Positions 6,847 to 16,081 of a stretch of DNA of 64,000 nt are shown piece after piece. Position 1 is the stretch's first letter; each line of letters begins with the position of its first letter. The DNA lies in assembly GCA_029959545.1 (NCBI GenBank), contig JASCPH010000008.1:1-64000 (forward strand), read 5' to 3'. Made by a program: the position numbers and the translations under genes. Source of the stretch: Microbacteriaceae bacterium PS02066 (GTDB lineage Bacteria; Actinomycetota; Actinomycetes; Actinomycetales; Microbacteriaceae). The notes under the pieces are model-generated. The model saw nothing but the letters and a program-made list of their open reading frames with translations. It made no database searches and was not told where the DNA came from.

Positions 6847-9576
6847 TTGGCAAAGGGTTCTCAGGCCACGACGAAGAGCGGCAAGACGCTCGTGATCGTC
6901 GAGTCGCCGACCAAGATGACCTCGATCCAGGGCTACCTGGGTGATGACTACGAGGTGCTCAGCTCCGTGGGGCACATCCGCGACCTCGCGAGCAAGAAGG
7001 ACATTCCGGCCGAGAAGAAGGCCGCGTACGGCAAGTACTCGATCGACGTCGACAACGGCTTCGACCCCTTCTACGTGGTCAACGACCGCAAGACCAAGAC
7101 CGTTGCCGAGCTCAAGCGGGCGGTGAAGGATGCGAGCGAGGTCCTGCTCGCCACCGATGAAGACCGCGAAGGAGAGGCCATCGCGTGGCACCTCCTGGAG
7201 GTGCTCAAGCCCAAGGTCCCCGTCAAGCGCATGGTGTTCCACGAGATCACCAAGGACGCCATCCGTGCGGCCGCCGAGAACACGCGCGAGCTCGATCTGG
7301 CCCTCGTGGACGCCCAGGAGACCCGCCGCGTGCTCGACCGGCTCTACGGCTGGGACGTCTCGCCCGTGCTGTGGCGCAAGGTCGGCAGCGGTCGTGAGGG
7401 CGCTGCCCTGAGCGCCGGTCGCGTGCAGTCCGCCGCCACCCGTCTGGTCGTCGACCGCGAGCGCGAGCGCATGTCGTTCGTCTCGGCCAGCTACTGGGAC
7501 ATCGAGACGCTGGCCGTCAAGGGCGACCAGTCCTTCACCGCGCGCCTCGCCCGCATCGACGGCGCACCGCTCGCGCGCGGCACCGACTTCGACGACAAGG
7601 GTCAGCTGAAGAAGGCGGTCGTCGTCCTCACCGAGGACGACGTGCGCGCACTGGCTGCGGCCATCGAGGGCGTCGGCACGGCGCACGTCTCCGCGCTCGA
7701 ATCGAAGCCGGGAACCCGCAGCCCCCGTGCGCCCTTCACGACCTCGACCCTGCAGCAGGAGGCCGGCCGCAAGCTCTCGATGAGCGCGAAGCACACGATG
7801 AGCGTCGCCCAGCGCCTCTACGAGAAGGGGTACATCACCTATATGCGCACCGACTCGACCTCGCTCTCGAAGCAGGCGGTCGAAGCGGCGCGCGAGCAGG
7901 CCGTGAGCCTGTACGGCGATCGCGCCGTGCCCGCCAACCCGCGCGTCTACGCGAGCAAGAGCAAGAACGCGCAGGAGGCGCACGAGGCCATCCGCCCCTC
8001 CGGCGAGCACTTCCGTACCCCCGCATCCGTCGCCTCCCACCTCGACCGCGACGAGCAGCGCGTGTACGACCTGATCTGGAAGCGCACCGTCGCGAGCCAG
8101 ATGGCCGACGCCAAGTACGAGACCACCACGGTGACCCTGTCGCTGACGGCGGATCAGAAGGCGCTCGAGCTCACCGCATCCGGCACCGTCTACACCTTCA
8201 AGGGCTTCCTGGAGGCCTACGAGGAGGGCCGCGACGAGAAGCGCGCCGATGCCGACAAGGCCGACGACCAGTCGCTGCCGGCGATGAGCGTCGGCGACGA
8301 GCTGGCCATGCGCGAGGTGGAGCCCAAGGGTCACGCGACCTCGCCGAAGCCGCGCTACACCGAGGCGAGCCTCGTGAAGGCGCTCGAGGAGAAGGGCATC
8401 GGCCGCCCCTCCACCTTCGCCAGCATCATCGACGTGATCCTCGACCGCGGATACGTCTCCAAGCGCGGTCAGGCTCTCGTGCCGAGCTGGCTGGCCTTCA
8501 GCGTCGTGCGCCTGCTCGAGCAGCACTTCTCCGACCTCGTCGACTACGACTTCACGGCGGCACTCGAGGATGACCTCGACGCGATCGCCCGCGGCGAGCA
8601 GCGGCGCGAACAGTGGCTGCGGGAGTTCTACTTCGGTTCCGAGAACCACGTCGGACTCCGCCACATCGTCGACAACCTCGGCGACATCGATGCACGTGAG
8701 CTCAACGCGACCCGGATCACCGACACCGCGACGCTCCGCTTCGGCAAGTACGGCCCCTACCTCGAGGTGGTCGACCCGGCAAACCCCGAGGCCAAGCCCC
8801 GGATCATCAACATCCCCGAGGATCTGGCGCCCGACGAGCTGACCGCCGAGAAGGCGCAGGAACTCGTCGACGCCCCGATCGCCGGCGACCGTGTGCTGGG
8901 CGAGCATCCCGACAACGGCAAGCTCATCGTGGTCAAGGACGGTCGCTTCGGTCCCTACGTGCAGGAGGTCGACCCCGTCGACCCGGATGCGGTGGACGAG
9001 GCGACGGGTGAGGTCGCCGAAGCGCCCAAGAAGCGCGGCGCCAAGAAGGAGGCCGCGCCCAAGCCCCGCACCGCCTCGCTCTTCAAGAGCATGTCGGTCG
9101 ACACCGTCGATCTCGACACGGCTCTCAAACTGCTCGAGCTGCCCCGTGTCGTGGGCGTCGACCCGGCGACCGAGGAGGAGATCACCGCCCAGAACGGCCG
9201 CTACGGTCCGTACCTGAAGAAGGGCACCGATTCCCGCTCGCTCGACTCCGAACAGCAGATCTTCGACATCACGCTCGAGGAGGCGCTCGAGCGCTACGCG
9301 CAGCCCAAGTACGGTGCCCGTCGCGCGTCCAGCGCTCTCAAGGAGTTCGACGCGGACCCGGTCAGCGGCAAGCCGATCAAGATCAAGGACGGTCGCTTCG
9401 GCGCGTACGTCACCGACGGCGAGACCAACGCGACCATCCCGCGCGGCGAGACGGTCGACGACGTCGACTTCGAGCGGGCCAAGCAGCTGCTCGCCGACAA
9501 GCGCGCCAAGGGCCCCGCCCCCAAGCGCACGTCGGCGCGCAAGACGACCACCCGCAAGACGTCCGCGAAGAAGTGA
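6847..9576 (+). CDS. topA: DNA topoisomerase I
   Basis: A type IA topoisomerase that relaxes negative supercoils; about 909 residues. The TOPRIM start (L-V-I-V-E-S-P-T-K) and acidic motif (A-T-D-E-D-R-E-G-E) are visible. The catalytic tyrosine is in G-Y-I-T-Y-M-R-T-D-S, about residue 332. The C-terminus has repeated N/D-G-R-Y/F-G-P/A-Y-V/L modules and a Lys/Arg-rich tail in place of zinc fingers, the usual actinobacterial form. I prefer the TTG at 6847 (L-A-K-G-S) because GAAAGGA lies six bases upstream; an ATG at 6820 and a GTG at 6814 are in frame and possible. Its stop overlaps tmk. Confidence 0.96.
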   Translation: MAKGSQATTKSGKTLVIVESPTKMTSIQGYLGDDYEVLSSVGHIRDLASKKDIPAEKKAAYGKYSIDVDNGFDPFYVVNDRKTKTVAELKRAVKDASEVLLATDEDREGEAIAWHLLEVLKPKVPVKRMVFHEITKDAIRAAAENTRELDLALVDAQETRRVLDRLYGWDVSPVLWRKVGSGREGAALSAGRVQSAATRLVVDRERERMSFVSASYWDIETLAVKGDQSFTARLARIDGAPLARGTDFDDKGQLKKAVVVLTEDDVRALAAAIEGVGTAHVSALESKPGTRSPRAPFTTSTLQQEAGRKLSMSAKHTMSVAQRLYEKGYITYMRTDSTSLSKQAVEAAREQAVSLYGDRAVPANPRVYASKSKNAQEAHEAIRPSGEHFRTPASVASHLDRDEQRVYDLIWKRTVASQMADAKYETTTVTLSLTADQKALELTASGTVYTFKGFLEAYEEGRDEKRADADKADDQSLPAMSVGDELAMREVEPKGHATSPKPRYTEASLVKALEEKGIGRPSTFASIIDVILDRGYVSKRGQALVPSWLAFSVVRLLEQHFSDLVDYDFTAALEDDLDAIARGEQRREQWLREFYFGSENHVGLRHIVDNLGDIDARELNATRITDTATLRFGKYGPYLEVVDPANPEAKPRIINIPEDLAPDELTAEKAQELVDAPIAGDRVLGEHPDNGKLIVVKDGRFGPYVQEVDPVDPDAVDEATGEVAEAPKKRGAKKEAAPKPRTASLFKSMSVDTVDLDTALKLLELPRVVGVDPATEEEITAQNGRYGPYLKKGTDSRSLDSEQQIFDITLEEALERYAQPKYGARRASSALKEFDADPVSGKPIKIKDGRFGAYVTDGETNATIPRGETVDDVDFERAKQLLADKRAKGPAPKRTSARKTTTRKTSAKK

Positions 9577-10244
9577 CCGTCACGACGCCGTCGGGTCTGT
9601 GGATCACCTTCGAGGGTGGCGACGGCTCGGGAAAGACCACGCAGGCGAGTCTGCTCGAGCAGTGGCTGCGTGAATCCGGCCGCACGGTCGTGCGCACGCG
9701 CGAGCCCGGCGGCACCGAGGTCGGTGTCCTGGTGCGTGACATCGTGCTGCATCACCGCGGCGAGGTCGCGGCGCGGGCGGAGGCGCTGCTCTACGCGGCG
9801 GATCGCGCGCAGCACGTCGAGACGCTCGTGCGGCCCGCGCTGGCCCGGGGTGAGATCGTCGTGCAGGACCGCTACCTCGACTCGTCGGTCGCGTACCAGG
9901 GCGCCGGACGCGTGCTGGATGCGGGGGAGATCCGTCAGCTGTCGCTGTGGGCCACCGGAGGCGCTCTGCCGGACGTGACCGTGCTGCTGGATCTCGACCC
10001 GGAATCCGCGCGCTCCCGCCTCGATGCGGCCGACAAGCCGTTCGATCGCCTGGAGGCGGAGAAGGACGAGTTCCACGCGCGGGTGCGCGCCGCCTTCCTC
10101 GATCTGGCCGCGGGGGAGCCGCAGCGTTTCCTCGTGATCGATGCGACCGCGGGCGTCGATGAGATCGCCGCCGTCATCCGCGAGCGCGTCGCAAGCCTGC
10201 TGCCTCCTGTGGTCGCTGACGGGAGCGTCGACGGCCGCGGATAG
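9573..10244 (+). CDS. tmk: Thymidylate kinase
   Basis: Phosphorylates dTMP to dTDP. 223 residues. The P-loop is EGGDGSGKTT at residues 14-23, followed by the DR(Y/H) motif in V-Q-D-R-Y-L-D-S-S-V-A-Y-Q-G and a LID region near D-A-A-D-K-P-F-D. It starts with a GTG that overlaps the topA stop (GTGA) and is followed after 9 bases by holB, so topA-tmk-holB is probably one transcript linking nucleotide supply with replication functions. Confidence 0.95.
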   Translation: MTVTTPSGLWITFEGGDGSGKTTQASLLEQWLRESGRTVVRTREPGGTEVGVLVRDIVLHHRGEVAARAEALLYAADRAQHVETLVRPALARGEIVVQDRYLDSSVAYQGAGRVLDAGEIRQLSLWATGGALPDVTVLLDLDPESARSRLDAADKPFDRLEAEKDEFHARVRAAFLDLAAGEPQRFLVIDATAGVDEIAAVIRERVASLLPPVVADGSVDGRG

Positions 10245-10253
10245 GCTGGGCGC

Positions 10254-11408
10254 ATGCACACCGCCGCGTCCTCTCTCCCCTGGGAAGACGTGTGGGGGCA
10301 GGACGACGCGGTGCAGCTGCTGCAGGCGGCCGCATCCGATCCCGCGCAGCTCACGCACGCGTGGTTGATCACGGGCCCTCCCGGCTCCGGCCGTTCGACG
10401 CTGGCCTACGGGTTCGCGGCGGCGCTCATCGCCGAGCCGGGAGACGACGCGGCCGTGCGCCAGGTCCTCGCCCGCAGCCATCCCGACCTCACGGCGCTTC
10501 GCACGGAGCAGGTCGTCATCCGCATCGAGGAGGCGCGTCAGCTCGTCGAGCGCGCGTACTACTCGCCCTCGCTGGGCCGGTATCGCGTCATCGTCGTCGA
10601 AGACGCCGATCGCATGGCCGAGCGCACCTCCAACGTGCTGCTCAAGGCGCTCGAAGAGCCGCCCGAGCGTACGATCTGGGTGCTGTGCGCGCCGAGCGAC
10701 GCCGATCTGCTTCCCACCATCCGTTCGCGCGTGCGCACGGTGCGGCTGCGCGAACCGGACGTGTCGGACGTCGCCCGTCTGATCGCCCAGCGCACCGGCG
10801 TCGACGCGGCGGTCGCCGAGCAGGCCGCCCGGCACGCGCAGCGCCACATCGGCATGGCTCAGCGTCTGGCGACGGATGCTGACGCCCGCCGTCGACGCGA
10901 CGAGACGCTGCGCAGCGCCCTGGCCGTGCGGGGGGTCGGCGACGCGGTCGATGCGGCCGCCCGCATCGTTCAGGTCGCCACCGATGACGCGAAGGCACTC
11001 ACGGTCGAGCGCGACGAGGCGGAACGGGCATCGCTGCTGCGCACCGTCGGTCTCGCCGAGGGAGCTGCGGTGCCGCCCGCCGTGCGATCTCAGCTCAACG
11101 CCCTGGCCGACGAGCAGAAGCGCCGCGCGACGCGCAGCCTCCGCGACGGCGTCGACCGCGTCCTCACCGATCTGCAGTCGCTGTTCCGCGACGTCGTGAT
11201 GGTGCAGTTCGGCCGCACCGATGGCCTCATCAACACCGAGTTGTCCGACGACCTGCACGCCCTCGCGGGGGCGTGGGAGCCGGACCGCACTCTCCTCGTC
11301 CTCGACGAGATCGCCCTGACCCGCCGGAACCTCGAGCGCAACGCGGCCCCCGCGCTGGCACTCGAGAGTCTGCTGGTCGCCGTCGCCACCGGAAGGAGCT
11401 CGTCGTGA
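10254..11408 (+). CDS. holB: DNA polymerase III subunit delta-prime
   Basis: A clamp-loader subunit of 384 residues. The AAA+ fold is visible: the P-loop position reads GPPGSGRST, with Arg in place of the usual Lys, and V-E-D-A-D-R-M is at the Walker B site. R-T-S-N-V-L-L-K-A-L-E-E-P-P-E is the hallmark segment of HolB/DnaX proteins. Delta-prime subunits commonly lack ATPase activity, which agrees with the altered P-loop. It sits between tmk and a secreted hydrolase, and the next gene's GTG overlaps its stop. Confidence 0.93.
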   Translation: MHTAASSLPWEDVWGQDDAVQLLQAAASDPAQLTHAWLITGPPGSGRSTLAYGFAAALIAEPGDDAAVRQVLARSHPDLTALRTEQVVIRIEEARQLVERAYYSPSLGRYRVIVVEDADRMAERTSNVLLKALEEPPERTIWVLCAPSDADLLPTIRSRVRTVRLREPDVSDVARLIAQRTGVDAAVAEQAARHAQRHIGMAQRLATDADARRRRDETLRSALAVRGVGDAVDAAARIVQVATDDAKALTVERDEAERASLLRTVGLAEGAAVPPAVRSQLNALADEQKRRATRSLRDGVDRVLTDLQSLFRDVVMVQFGRTDGLINTELSDDLHALAGAWEPDRTLLVLDEIALTRRNLERNAAPALALESLLVAVATGRSSS

Positions 11409-12949
11409 GCGCCGCCCCCCGCATCCGTCGCCTGATCGCCGTGACAGGTGTCGTCGTCACCCTCGCCGCCCTCGCCGGGTGCGCGTTCAAGGTCGACGTC
11501 GCTCCCTCGCCGACCCGCAGCGCAGAGCCCGACACGACCGGCATCTCCGAGGAACTGCTGCCGTTCTACGGGCAGGAGCTCTCGTGGAACTCCTGCGGCA
11601 CCGGACTCGACTGCACCACGGTGACGGCGCCGCTGGACTGGAACGACCCGTCGGCCGGCGAGATCGACCTCGCTGTCGTGCGTCACCTCGCCACCGACCG
11701 AGAGCCCCTCGGCTCGCTGCTGACGAACCCCGGCGGCCCCGGCGCCAGCGGTGTCGCGCTCATCCGCGACTCGCTCTCATTCGCCGTGGGCGACGCCCTC
11801 CAGAGCGACTACGACGTCATCGGCTTCGACCCGCGCGGTGTCGGCGAATCGAGTGCGGTGCGCTGCTTCGACGCCCCCGACATGGACCGCTATCTGTTCG
11901 ACATCCCCACCGGCACCCGCGGGTCCGCGGAGTGGAACAGTCAGCTCGAGGCCCGCAACGCGACCTTCGCCCAGGCGTGCGAGGCGAACAGCAACGGCAT
12001 CCTGCAGTTCATCACCACGGAGCAGTCCGCACGTGACATGGATCTGCTGCGCGGCGTGCTGGGCGACGAGAAGCTCAACTACCTCGGCTATTCCTACGGC
12101 ACGTTCCTCGGCGCGACGTATGCGCAGCTGTTCCCGGAGCGTGTGGGCCGCCTCGTCCTCGACGGCGCGATCGACCCCCAGACGTCCCAGCTGGATGTGT
12201 CGACGACGCAGGGCATCGGGTTCGAGTCGGCGCTGCGCGCCTACATGGCGTCGTGCCTCCAGGGTTCGGACTGTCCCTTCACCGGGACGGTCGACGACGG
12301 GATGGCGGATCTGAGCACCTTGCTCGCGAGCGCCGATCGCAATCCGCTCCCGAACGCGGACGGCCGCCGCATGGGCGCCGACTCGATGATGACCGCGATC
12401 ATCGCTGCGCTGTATTCGCAGGACAGCTGGTCGTACCTGACGACGGCGCTCTCCGACGCGCTGCAGGGCGACCCGTCGGTCGCGTTCCAGCTCGCCGACT
12501 TCTACTACAACCGCAGCGGTGGTGCCTACAGCGATAACTCCACCGAAGCCTTCATCGCCTACAACTGCATGGACTACCCGGACGACGCCACACCGGAGCA
12601 GGAGGCCGCGTCGAAGGCCCTGCTCGCGGAGCGTGCGCCGACCGTGGCCCCGTACTGGTCGAGCGACGTCGACTCGTGCGCGTCGTGGCCGTTCCCGCCG
12701 AGCGGTGAGCGCAAGGCGCTGACCGCTCAGGGGGCCGCTCCCATCGTGGTCATCGGGACGACGAACGACCCCGCCACCCCCTACGACTGGTCGGTGGCGC
12801 TGGCCGATCAGCTCGCCTCCGGCGTGCTGATCACCCGGGTCGGAGAGGGGCACACCGGCTACAACAAGGGCAACACCTGCGTCGACGACGCGGTGGAGGC
12901 GTACTTCGTCGACGGCACGGTGCCGCAGGACGGCCTGCGCTGCGAGTGA
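11405..12949 (+). CDS. Secreted alpha/beta hydrolase lipoprotein (TAP-like peptidase)
   Basis: 514 residues, of the family of secreted tripeptidyl-aminopeptidase-like hydrolases. The signal peptide ends in the lipobox L-A-G-C26, so it is probably lipid-anchored outside the membrane. G-Y-S230-Y-G carries the nucleophilic serine, with an oxyanion region in T-N-P-G-G-P-G-A-S-G. The C-terminal part with P-A-T-P-Y-D and G-E-G-H-T-G-Y supplies the acid and histidine of the triad, as in TAP-C domains. The start is the GTG at 11405, behind GGAAGGAG and overlapping the holB stop. The natural substrate is probably peptides, but this is not shown. Confidence 0.9.
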   Translation: MSAAPRIRRLIAVTGVVVTLAALAGCAFKVDVAPSPTRSAEPDTTGISEELLPFYGQELSWNSCGTGLDCTTVTAPLDWNDPSAGEIDLAVVRHLATDREPLGSLLTNPGGPGASGVALIRDSLSFAVGDALQSDYDVIGFDPRGVGESSAVRCFDAPDMDRYLFDIPTGTRGSAEWNSQLEARNATFAQACEANSNGILQFITTEQSARDMDLLRGVLGDEKLNYLGYSYGTFLGATYAQLFPERVGRLVLDGAIDPQTSQLDVSTTQGIGFESALRAYMASCLQGSDCPFTGTVDDGMADLSTLLASADRNPLPNADGRRMGADSMMTAIIAALYSQDSWSYLTTALSDALQGDPSVAFQLADFYYNRSGGAYSDNSTEAFIAYNCMDYPDDATPEQEAASKALLAERAPTVAPYWSSDVDSCASWPFPPSGERKALTAQGAAPIVVIGTTNDPATPYDWSVALADQLASGVLITRVGEGHTGYNKGNTCVDDAVEAYFVDGTVPQDGLRCE

Positions 12950-13023
12950 GCGGCTCCCGAGCGTTCGCGGCGGCCCGTTCGAGCATGTAAGATCGTTGCT
13001 TGTGCATCGCGGAAGCGACGCGC

Positions 13024-13096
13024 GCCGCCTTAGCTCAGACGGCAGAGCGATTCACTCGTAATGAATAGGTCAAGGGTTCGATTCCCTTAGGCGGCT
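13024..13096 (+). tRNA. tRNA-Thr (anticodon CGT)
   Basis: A 73-base cloverleaf. The acceptor pairs GCCGCCT (13024-13030) with AGGCGGC (13089-13095). The D-arm is TAGCTCAGACGGCAGAGC. The anticodon loop is CTCGTAA with anticodon CGT at 13057-13059, and the T-arm contains GGTTCGATTCC. It reads ACG codons. CCA is not encoded. A strong hairpin follows. Confidence 0.96.
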
Positions 13097-13103
13097 CAGC
13101 ACG

Positions 13104-13135
13104 AGAAGAGGGGTCCCGGAAGGGGCCCCTCTTCT
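13104..13135 (+). terminator. Hairpin terminator after tRNA-Thr
   Basis: AGAAGAGGGGTCCC (13104-13117) pairs with GGGGCCCCTCTTCT (13122-13135) around a GGAA tetraloop, with one G-T pair. The trailing GTTTC is a weak T-tract. It probably ends the tRNA transcript. Confidence 0.7.
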
Positions 13136-13200
13136 GTTTCCCCCGGCGCATCCCGCATCCGCCGGCCCACCCGCATCCGCCCTGGGACCGCATCCGCCCC

Positions 13201-13326
13201 GCGAGACTGCACTTGCACCACGAGATCACTGTGTTTACCCGTGATCTCGTGACCGAAATGGGCCCACGCGCCCCGAGGCTCCGCGGCCGCGCAGCGGGCG
13301 TGGAGAGGGCGTGGGGACAGTCTCGC
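13201..13326. repeat. Nested palindromic intergenic repeat, copy 1
   Basis: Outer arms GCGAGACTG (13201-13209) and CAGTCTCGC (13318-13326) enclose a perfect inner palindrome, CACGAGATCAC (13219-13229) and GTGATCTCGTG (13241-13251). A second copy with the same words lies at 35865-35933; the stretch TACCCGTGATCTCGTG is identical in both. This fills most of the gap between tRNA-Thr and the next gene. Confidence 0.8.
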
Positions 13327-13383
13327 GGGATCGGGCAGGCGGGATGGAACGAGCGGAGCGGGGGAGGGGGATGGGATGATCGG

Positions 13384-13779
13384 ATGGTGGGTCACACCGT
13401 CGACGTGCTGCTGGAGACGTTCACCTGGGTCGGCTTCCTCGGCGCGGTGGCCGTCGGAGTCGTCTGGCTGATCCTGCTGCTCGTCGACGGCACCTGGACG
13501 CCCGCGCACGCCGTCGTCGAGCCGGGTGAGAGCGGACGCGTCGCGCACTGGTTCACGGCGGAGGGCGGGGTCGGCCGTGCCGTTCTCAGCGACGCCGACG
13601 AGGCGCACCTCGCGGGCGCGGACGAGGCGGACATCTACTACCGCCCCGGCGCGGATGATCGGATGCGGTTCGTCGCCCGGTCTCCGCTCGTACGGCTGAC
13701 CGGGTGGTTCACCGTGGGTTTCCTCGCCGTCGGCATCCTCGCGCTCGCCCTGTCGCTGGTCACCATGTTCCTGGCGTGA
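13384..13779 (+). CDS. Small membrane protein of unknown function
   Basis: 131 residues with a hydrophobic helix at each end (about residues 12-35 and 108-130) flanking a soluble, acidic middle rich in Glu, Asp and Ala. Both termini are membrane-embedded and the loop is about 70 residues. I take the ATG at 13384 as start because the longer open frame runs through the palindromic repeat; no strong ribosome site is visible. I do not recognise the family. The flanking genes do not suggest a role. Confidence 0.6.
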   Translation: MVGHTVDVLLETFTWVGFLGAVAVGVVWLILLLVDGTWTPAHAVVEPGESGRVAHWFTAEGGVGRAVLSDADEAHLAGADEADIYYRPGADDRMRFVARSPLVRLTGWFTVGFLAVGILALALSLVTMFLA

Positions 13780-13817
13780 GCCGCTGCGGCGCTGGAAGAC
13801 GGACTGGCGCCGGGGCC

Positions 13818-13835
13818 ATATAGCTAGATAAGCTA
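13818..13835 (+). promoter_or_regulatory. Leaderless-type promoter with inverted repeat
   Basis: TAGCT-AGATA-AGCTA forms a short inverted repeat that includes the possible -10 element TAGATA (13825-13830). The MMPL start codon follows only 10 bases later and no Shine-Dalgarno sequence is seen, so the mRNA may be leaderless. The palindrome could be a repressor site. Inferred. Confidence 0.4.
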
Positions 13836-13840
13836 GCGAC

Positions 13841-16081
13841 ATGGCCGCATCCTCGACCCCGATCCGACCCTCGCGCTGGCTTCGGGTGGGCATCCCCTCA
13901 CTGCTCGTGCTCATCTGGCTCGTCGTGGGGTCGATCGGTGGTCCGTACTTCGGCAAGGTCGATGAGGTATCCACCAACGATCAGTCGACATTCCTGCCGC
14001 AGAGTGCGGCCTCCACGCAAGTCAACGAGCGGCTTCCCGAGTTCCTCTCCGGCGACAGCATCCCGGCCGTCGTGGTGTTCTCTGCAGACCAGAAGCTCAC
14101 CGACGCCCAGCTCGCCGAGCTGCAGACCGTGGCCGACGACATCGCGCAGACGCCGGGGGTGCTCGACGGGATCTCGCCCCCCATCGTGTCCGATGACGGC
14201 CGTGCCGCGCAGATCTTCGTTCCCATCGACGCATCAGGCGAGGTGCCGGACGCCGTCGAGGCAGTCCGCGACGTCGTCGCCTCCGACGCGCCCTCGGGCG
14301 TCGACGGATGGGTGACCGGCCCTGCCGGGTTCACCGCGGACCTGGTCGAAGGGTTCCTCGGCATCGACGGGCTGCTGCTGGGCGTCGCGCTCATCGCCGT
14401 GTTCGTGATCCTCGTCATCGTCTACCGCTCGCCGCTGCTGCCCGTGCTCGTGCTGCTCACGAGCGTCTTCGCGCTGTGCGTGGCGCTGCTGACGGTGTGG
14501 TGGCTCGCCAAGGCGGGAATCTTCGTGCTGAACGGCCAGGTGCAGGGCATCCTGTTCATCCTGGTGATCGGCGCCGCCACCGACTATGCGCTCCTCTTCG
14601 TGGCGAGATATCGCGAGGCTGTGGCCGAGGGGCAGGCGAGATGGCCGGCGACCGTGCAGGCCTGGCGAGGAGCGTTCGAGCCCATCCTCGCCTCGGGCGG
14701 AACCGTCACCGCGGGACTGCTGTGCCTCCTGCTGTCGGACCTTGCCAGCAACCGCGCGCTCGGGCCGATCGCGGCGATCGGCATCGCCTTCGCGATGCTC
14801 TCCGCGCTCACCTTCCTGCCCGCGCTGCTCGCGCTCGTGGGCCGCGCCGCCTTCTGGCCCTTCATCCCGAAGCGTCCGGCGGCGGTGCCGTCGGACGACC
14901 CGAACGCCCCTGTTTCGGGCCTCTGGCCGCGGGTGGCGCGGTTCGTCACGCGGCGCGCCCGTCCGGTGTGGATCATCAGCACCGTCGTGCTCCTCGTCGG
15001 CGCCGCAGGCATCACGCAGCTCAAGGCCGACGGCGTGCCCTCCAGCGACCTCGTGCTGGGGTACTCGCAGGCGCGTGACGGTCAGGACGTGCTCGCGGAG
15101 CACTTCCCGGCGGGCTTCGGCAGCCCCGTGTACGTCGTGGTCTCCGAAGCGGATGCGGCCGCCGCCGTCACTGCGACATCGGATGCCCAGGGCATCGACA
15201 GCGTGGCGATCGCCGCCGCGGACTCGCCGACAGGTCAGGCTTCCGTCGCCGTCTCGGCAGGCGCGCTCGAGCTCACGGCGGTCGGTCCCCCCGGAACCCC
15301 CGCGCCCGTGGCCACCACCGTCGACGGGGATGTCCTGCTGATCGCGACTCTCACGGATGCGGCGGACTCCGCCGCGGCCGACGACGCTGTCGTGGCGCTA
15401 CGCGACGCCCTCGAACGCGACCTCGGAGAGGGGGCGGCGCTCGTCGGCGGGCAGACAGCCATCGACGTCGACACGAACGCCACCTCGATCCGCGACCGCA
15501 CGGTCATCATCCCCGTCATCCTCGCCGTCGTCTTCATGATCCTCATGCTGCTGCTGCGCTCGATCCTCGCGCCCGTCCTGCTGATCGCGAGCACCGTGAT
15601 CTCGTTCGGCACGGCGATGGGGGTGAGCGCGCTCGTGTTCAACCATGTGTTCGACTTCCCCGGCGCAGATCCCGCGGTGCCGCTCTACGGCTTCGTCTTC
15701 CTCGTCGCCCTCGGCATCGACTACAACATCTTCCTCATGTCGCGCGTCCGGGAGGAGTCGCTGCGCCACGGCACGCGCGCGGGTATCGTGCGCGGCCTCG
15801 TGTCGACCGGAGGGGTGATCACCTCGGCCGGCCTCGTACTCGCGGCGACCTTCGCGGCCCTCGGTGTCATCCCGATCCTGTTCCTCGCTCAGCTGGCCTT
15901 CATCGTGGCCTTCGGCGTCCTGCTGGACACCTTCGTCGTCCGCTCGCTCCTGGTTCCCGCGCTCGCCTCCGACATCGGACGCGCGGTGTGGTGGCCCTCC
16001 AAGCTGTGGCGCGCCGGAGTCGAGACGCAGGATGCGGCACCGATGACGCGTGCCGCGTACCGGCGTACGCTCGGAACATGA
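13841..16081 (+). CDS. MMPL-family RND transporter
   Basis: 746 residues of the MmpL/RND permease family, which export lipids or drugs. The layout is two repeats, each a first helix, a large extracytoplasmic domain, then a cluster of five helices. The first cluster contains G-A-A-T-D-Y-A-L-L-F and the second G-I-D-Y-N-I-F-L-M-S-R, the paired motifs with the proton-relay Asp-Tyr. It overlaps pncA by four bases. No ribosome site precedes the ATG; see the promoter entry. The substrate cannot be inferred. Length and motifs are typical. Confidence 0.92.
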   Translation: MAASSTPIRPSRWLRVGIPSLLVLIWLVVGSIGGPYFGKVDEVSTNDQSTFLPQSAASTQVNERLPEFLSGDSIPAVVVFSADQKLTDAQLAELQTVADDIAQTPGVLDGISPPIVSDDGRAAQIFVPIDASGEVPDAVEAVRDVVASDAPSGVDGWVTGPAGFTADLVEGFLGIDGLLLGVALIAVFVILVIVYRSPLLPVLVLLTSVFALCVALLTVWWLAKAGIFVLNGQVQGILFILVIGAATDYALLFVARYREAVAEGQARWPATVQAWRGAFEPILASGGTVTAGLLCLLLSDLASNRALGPIAAIGIAFAMLSALTFLPALLALVGRAAFWPFIPKRPAAVPSDDPNAPVSGLWPRVARFVTRRARPVWIISTVVLLVGAAGITQLKADGVPSSDLVLGYSQARDGQDVLAEHFPAGFGSPVYVVVSEADAAAAVTATSDAQGIDSVAIAAADSPTGQASVAVSAGALELTAVGPPGTPAPVATTVDGDVLLIATLTDAADSAAADDAVVALRDALERDLGEGAALVGGQTAIDVDTNATSIRDRTVIIPVILAVVFMILMLLLRSILAPVLLIASTVISFGTAMGVSALVFNHVFDFPGADPAVPLYGFVFLVALGIDYNIFLMSRVREESLRHGTRAGIVRGLVSTGGVITSAGLVLAATFAALGVIPILFLAQLAFIVAFGVLLDTFVVRSLLVPALASDIGRAVWWPSKLWRAGVETQDAAPMTRAAYRRTLGT

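Noticed and set aside
6316-8907. 863-codon frame antisense to the tad genes and topA
   Set aside because: No recognisable domain; topA on the other strand is unambiguous.
9294-11258. 654-codon frame antisense to topA, tmk and holB
   Set aside because: Shadow frame of high-GC coding sequence; three real genes lie opposite.
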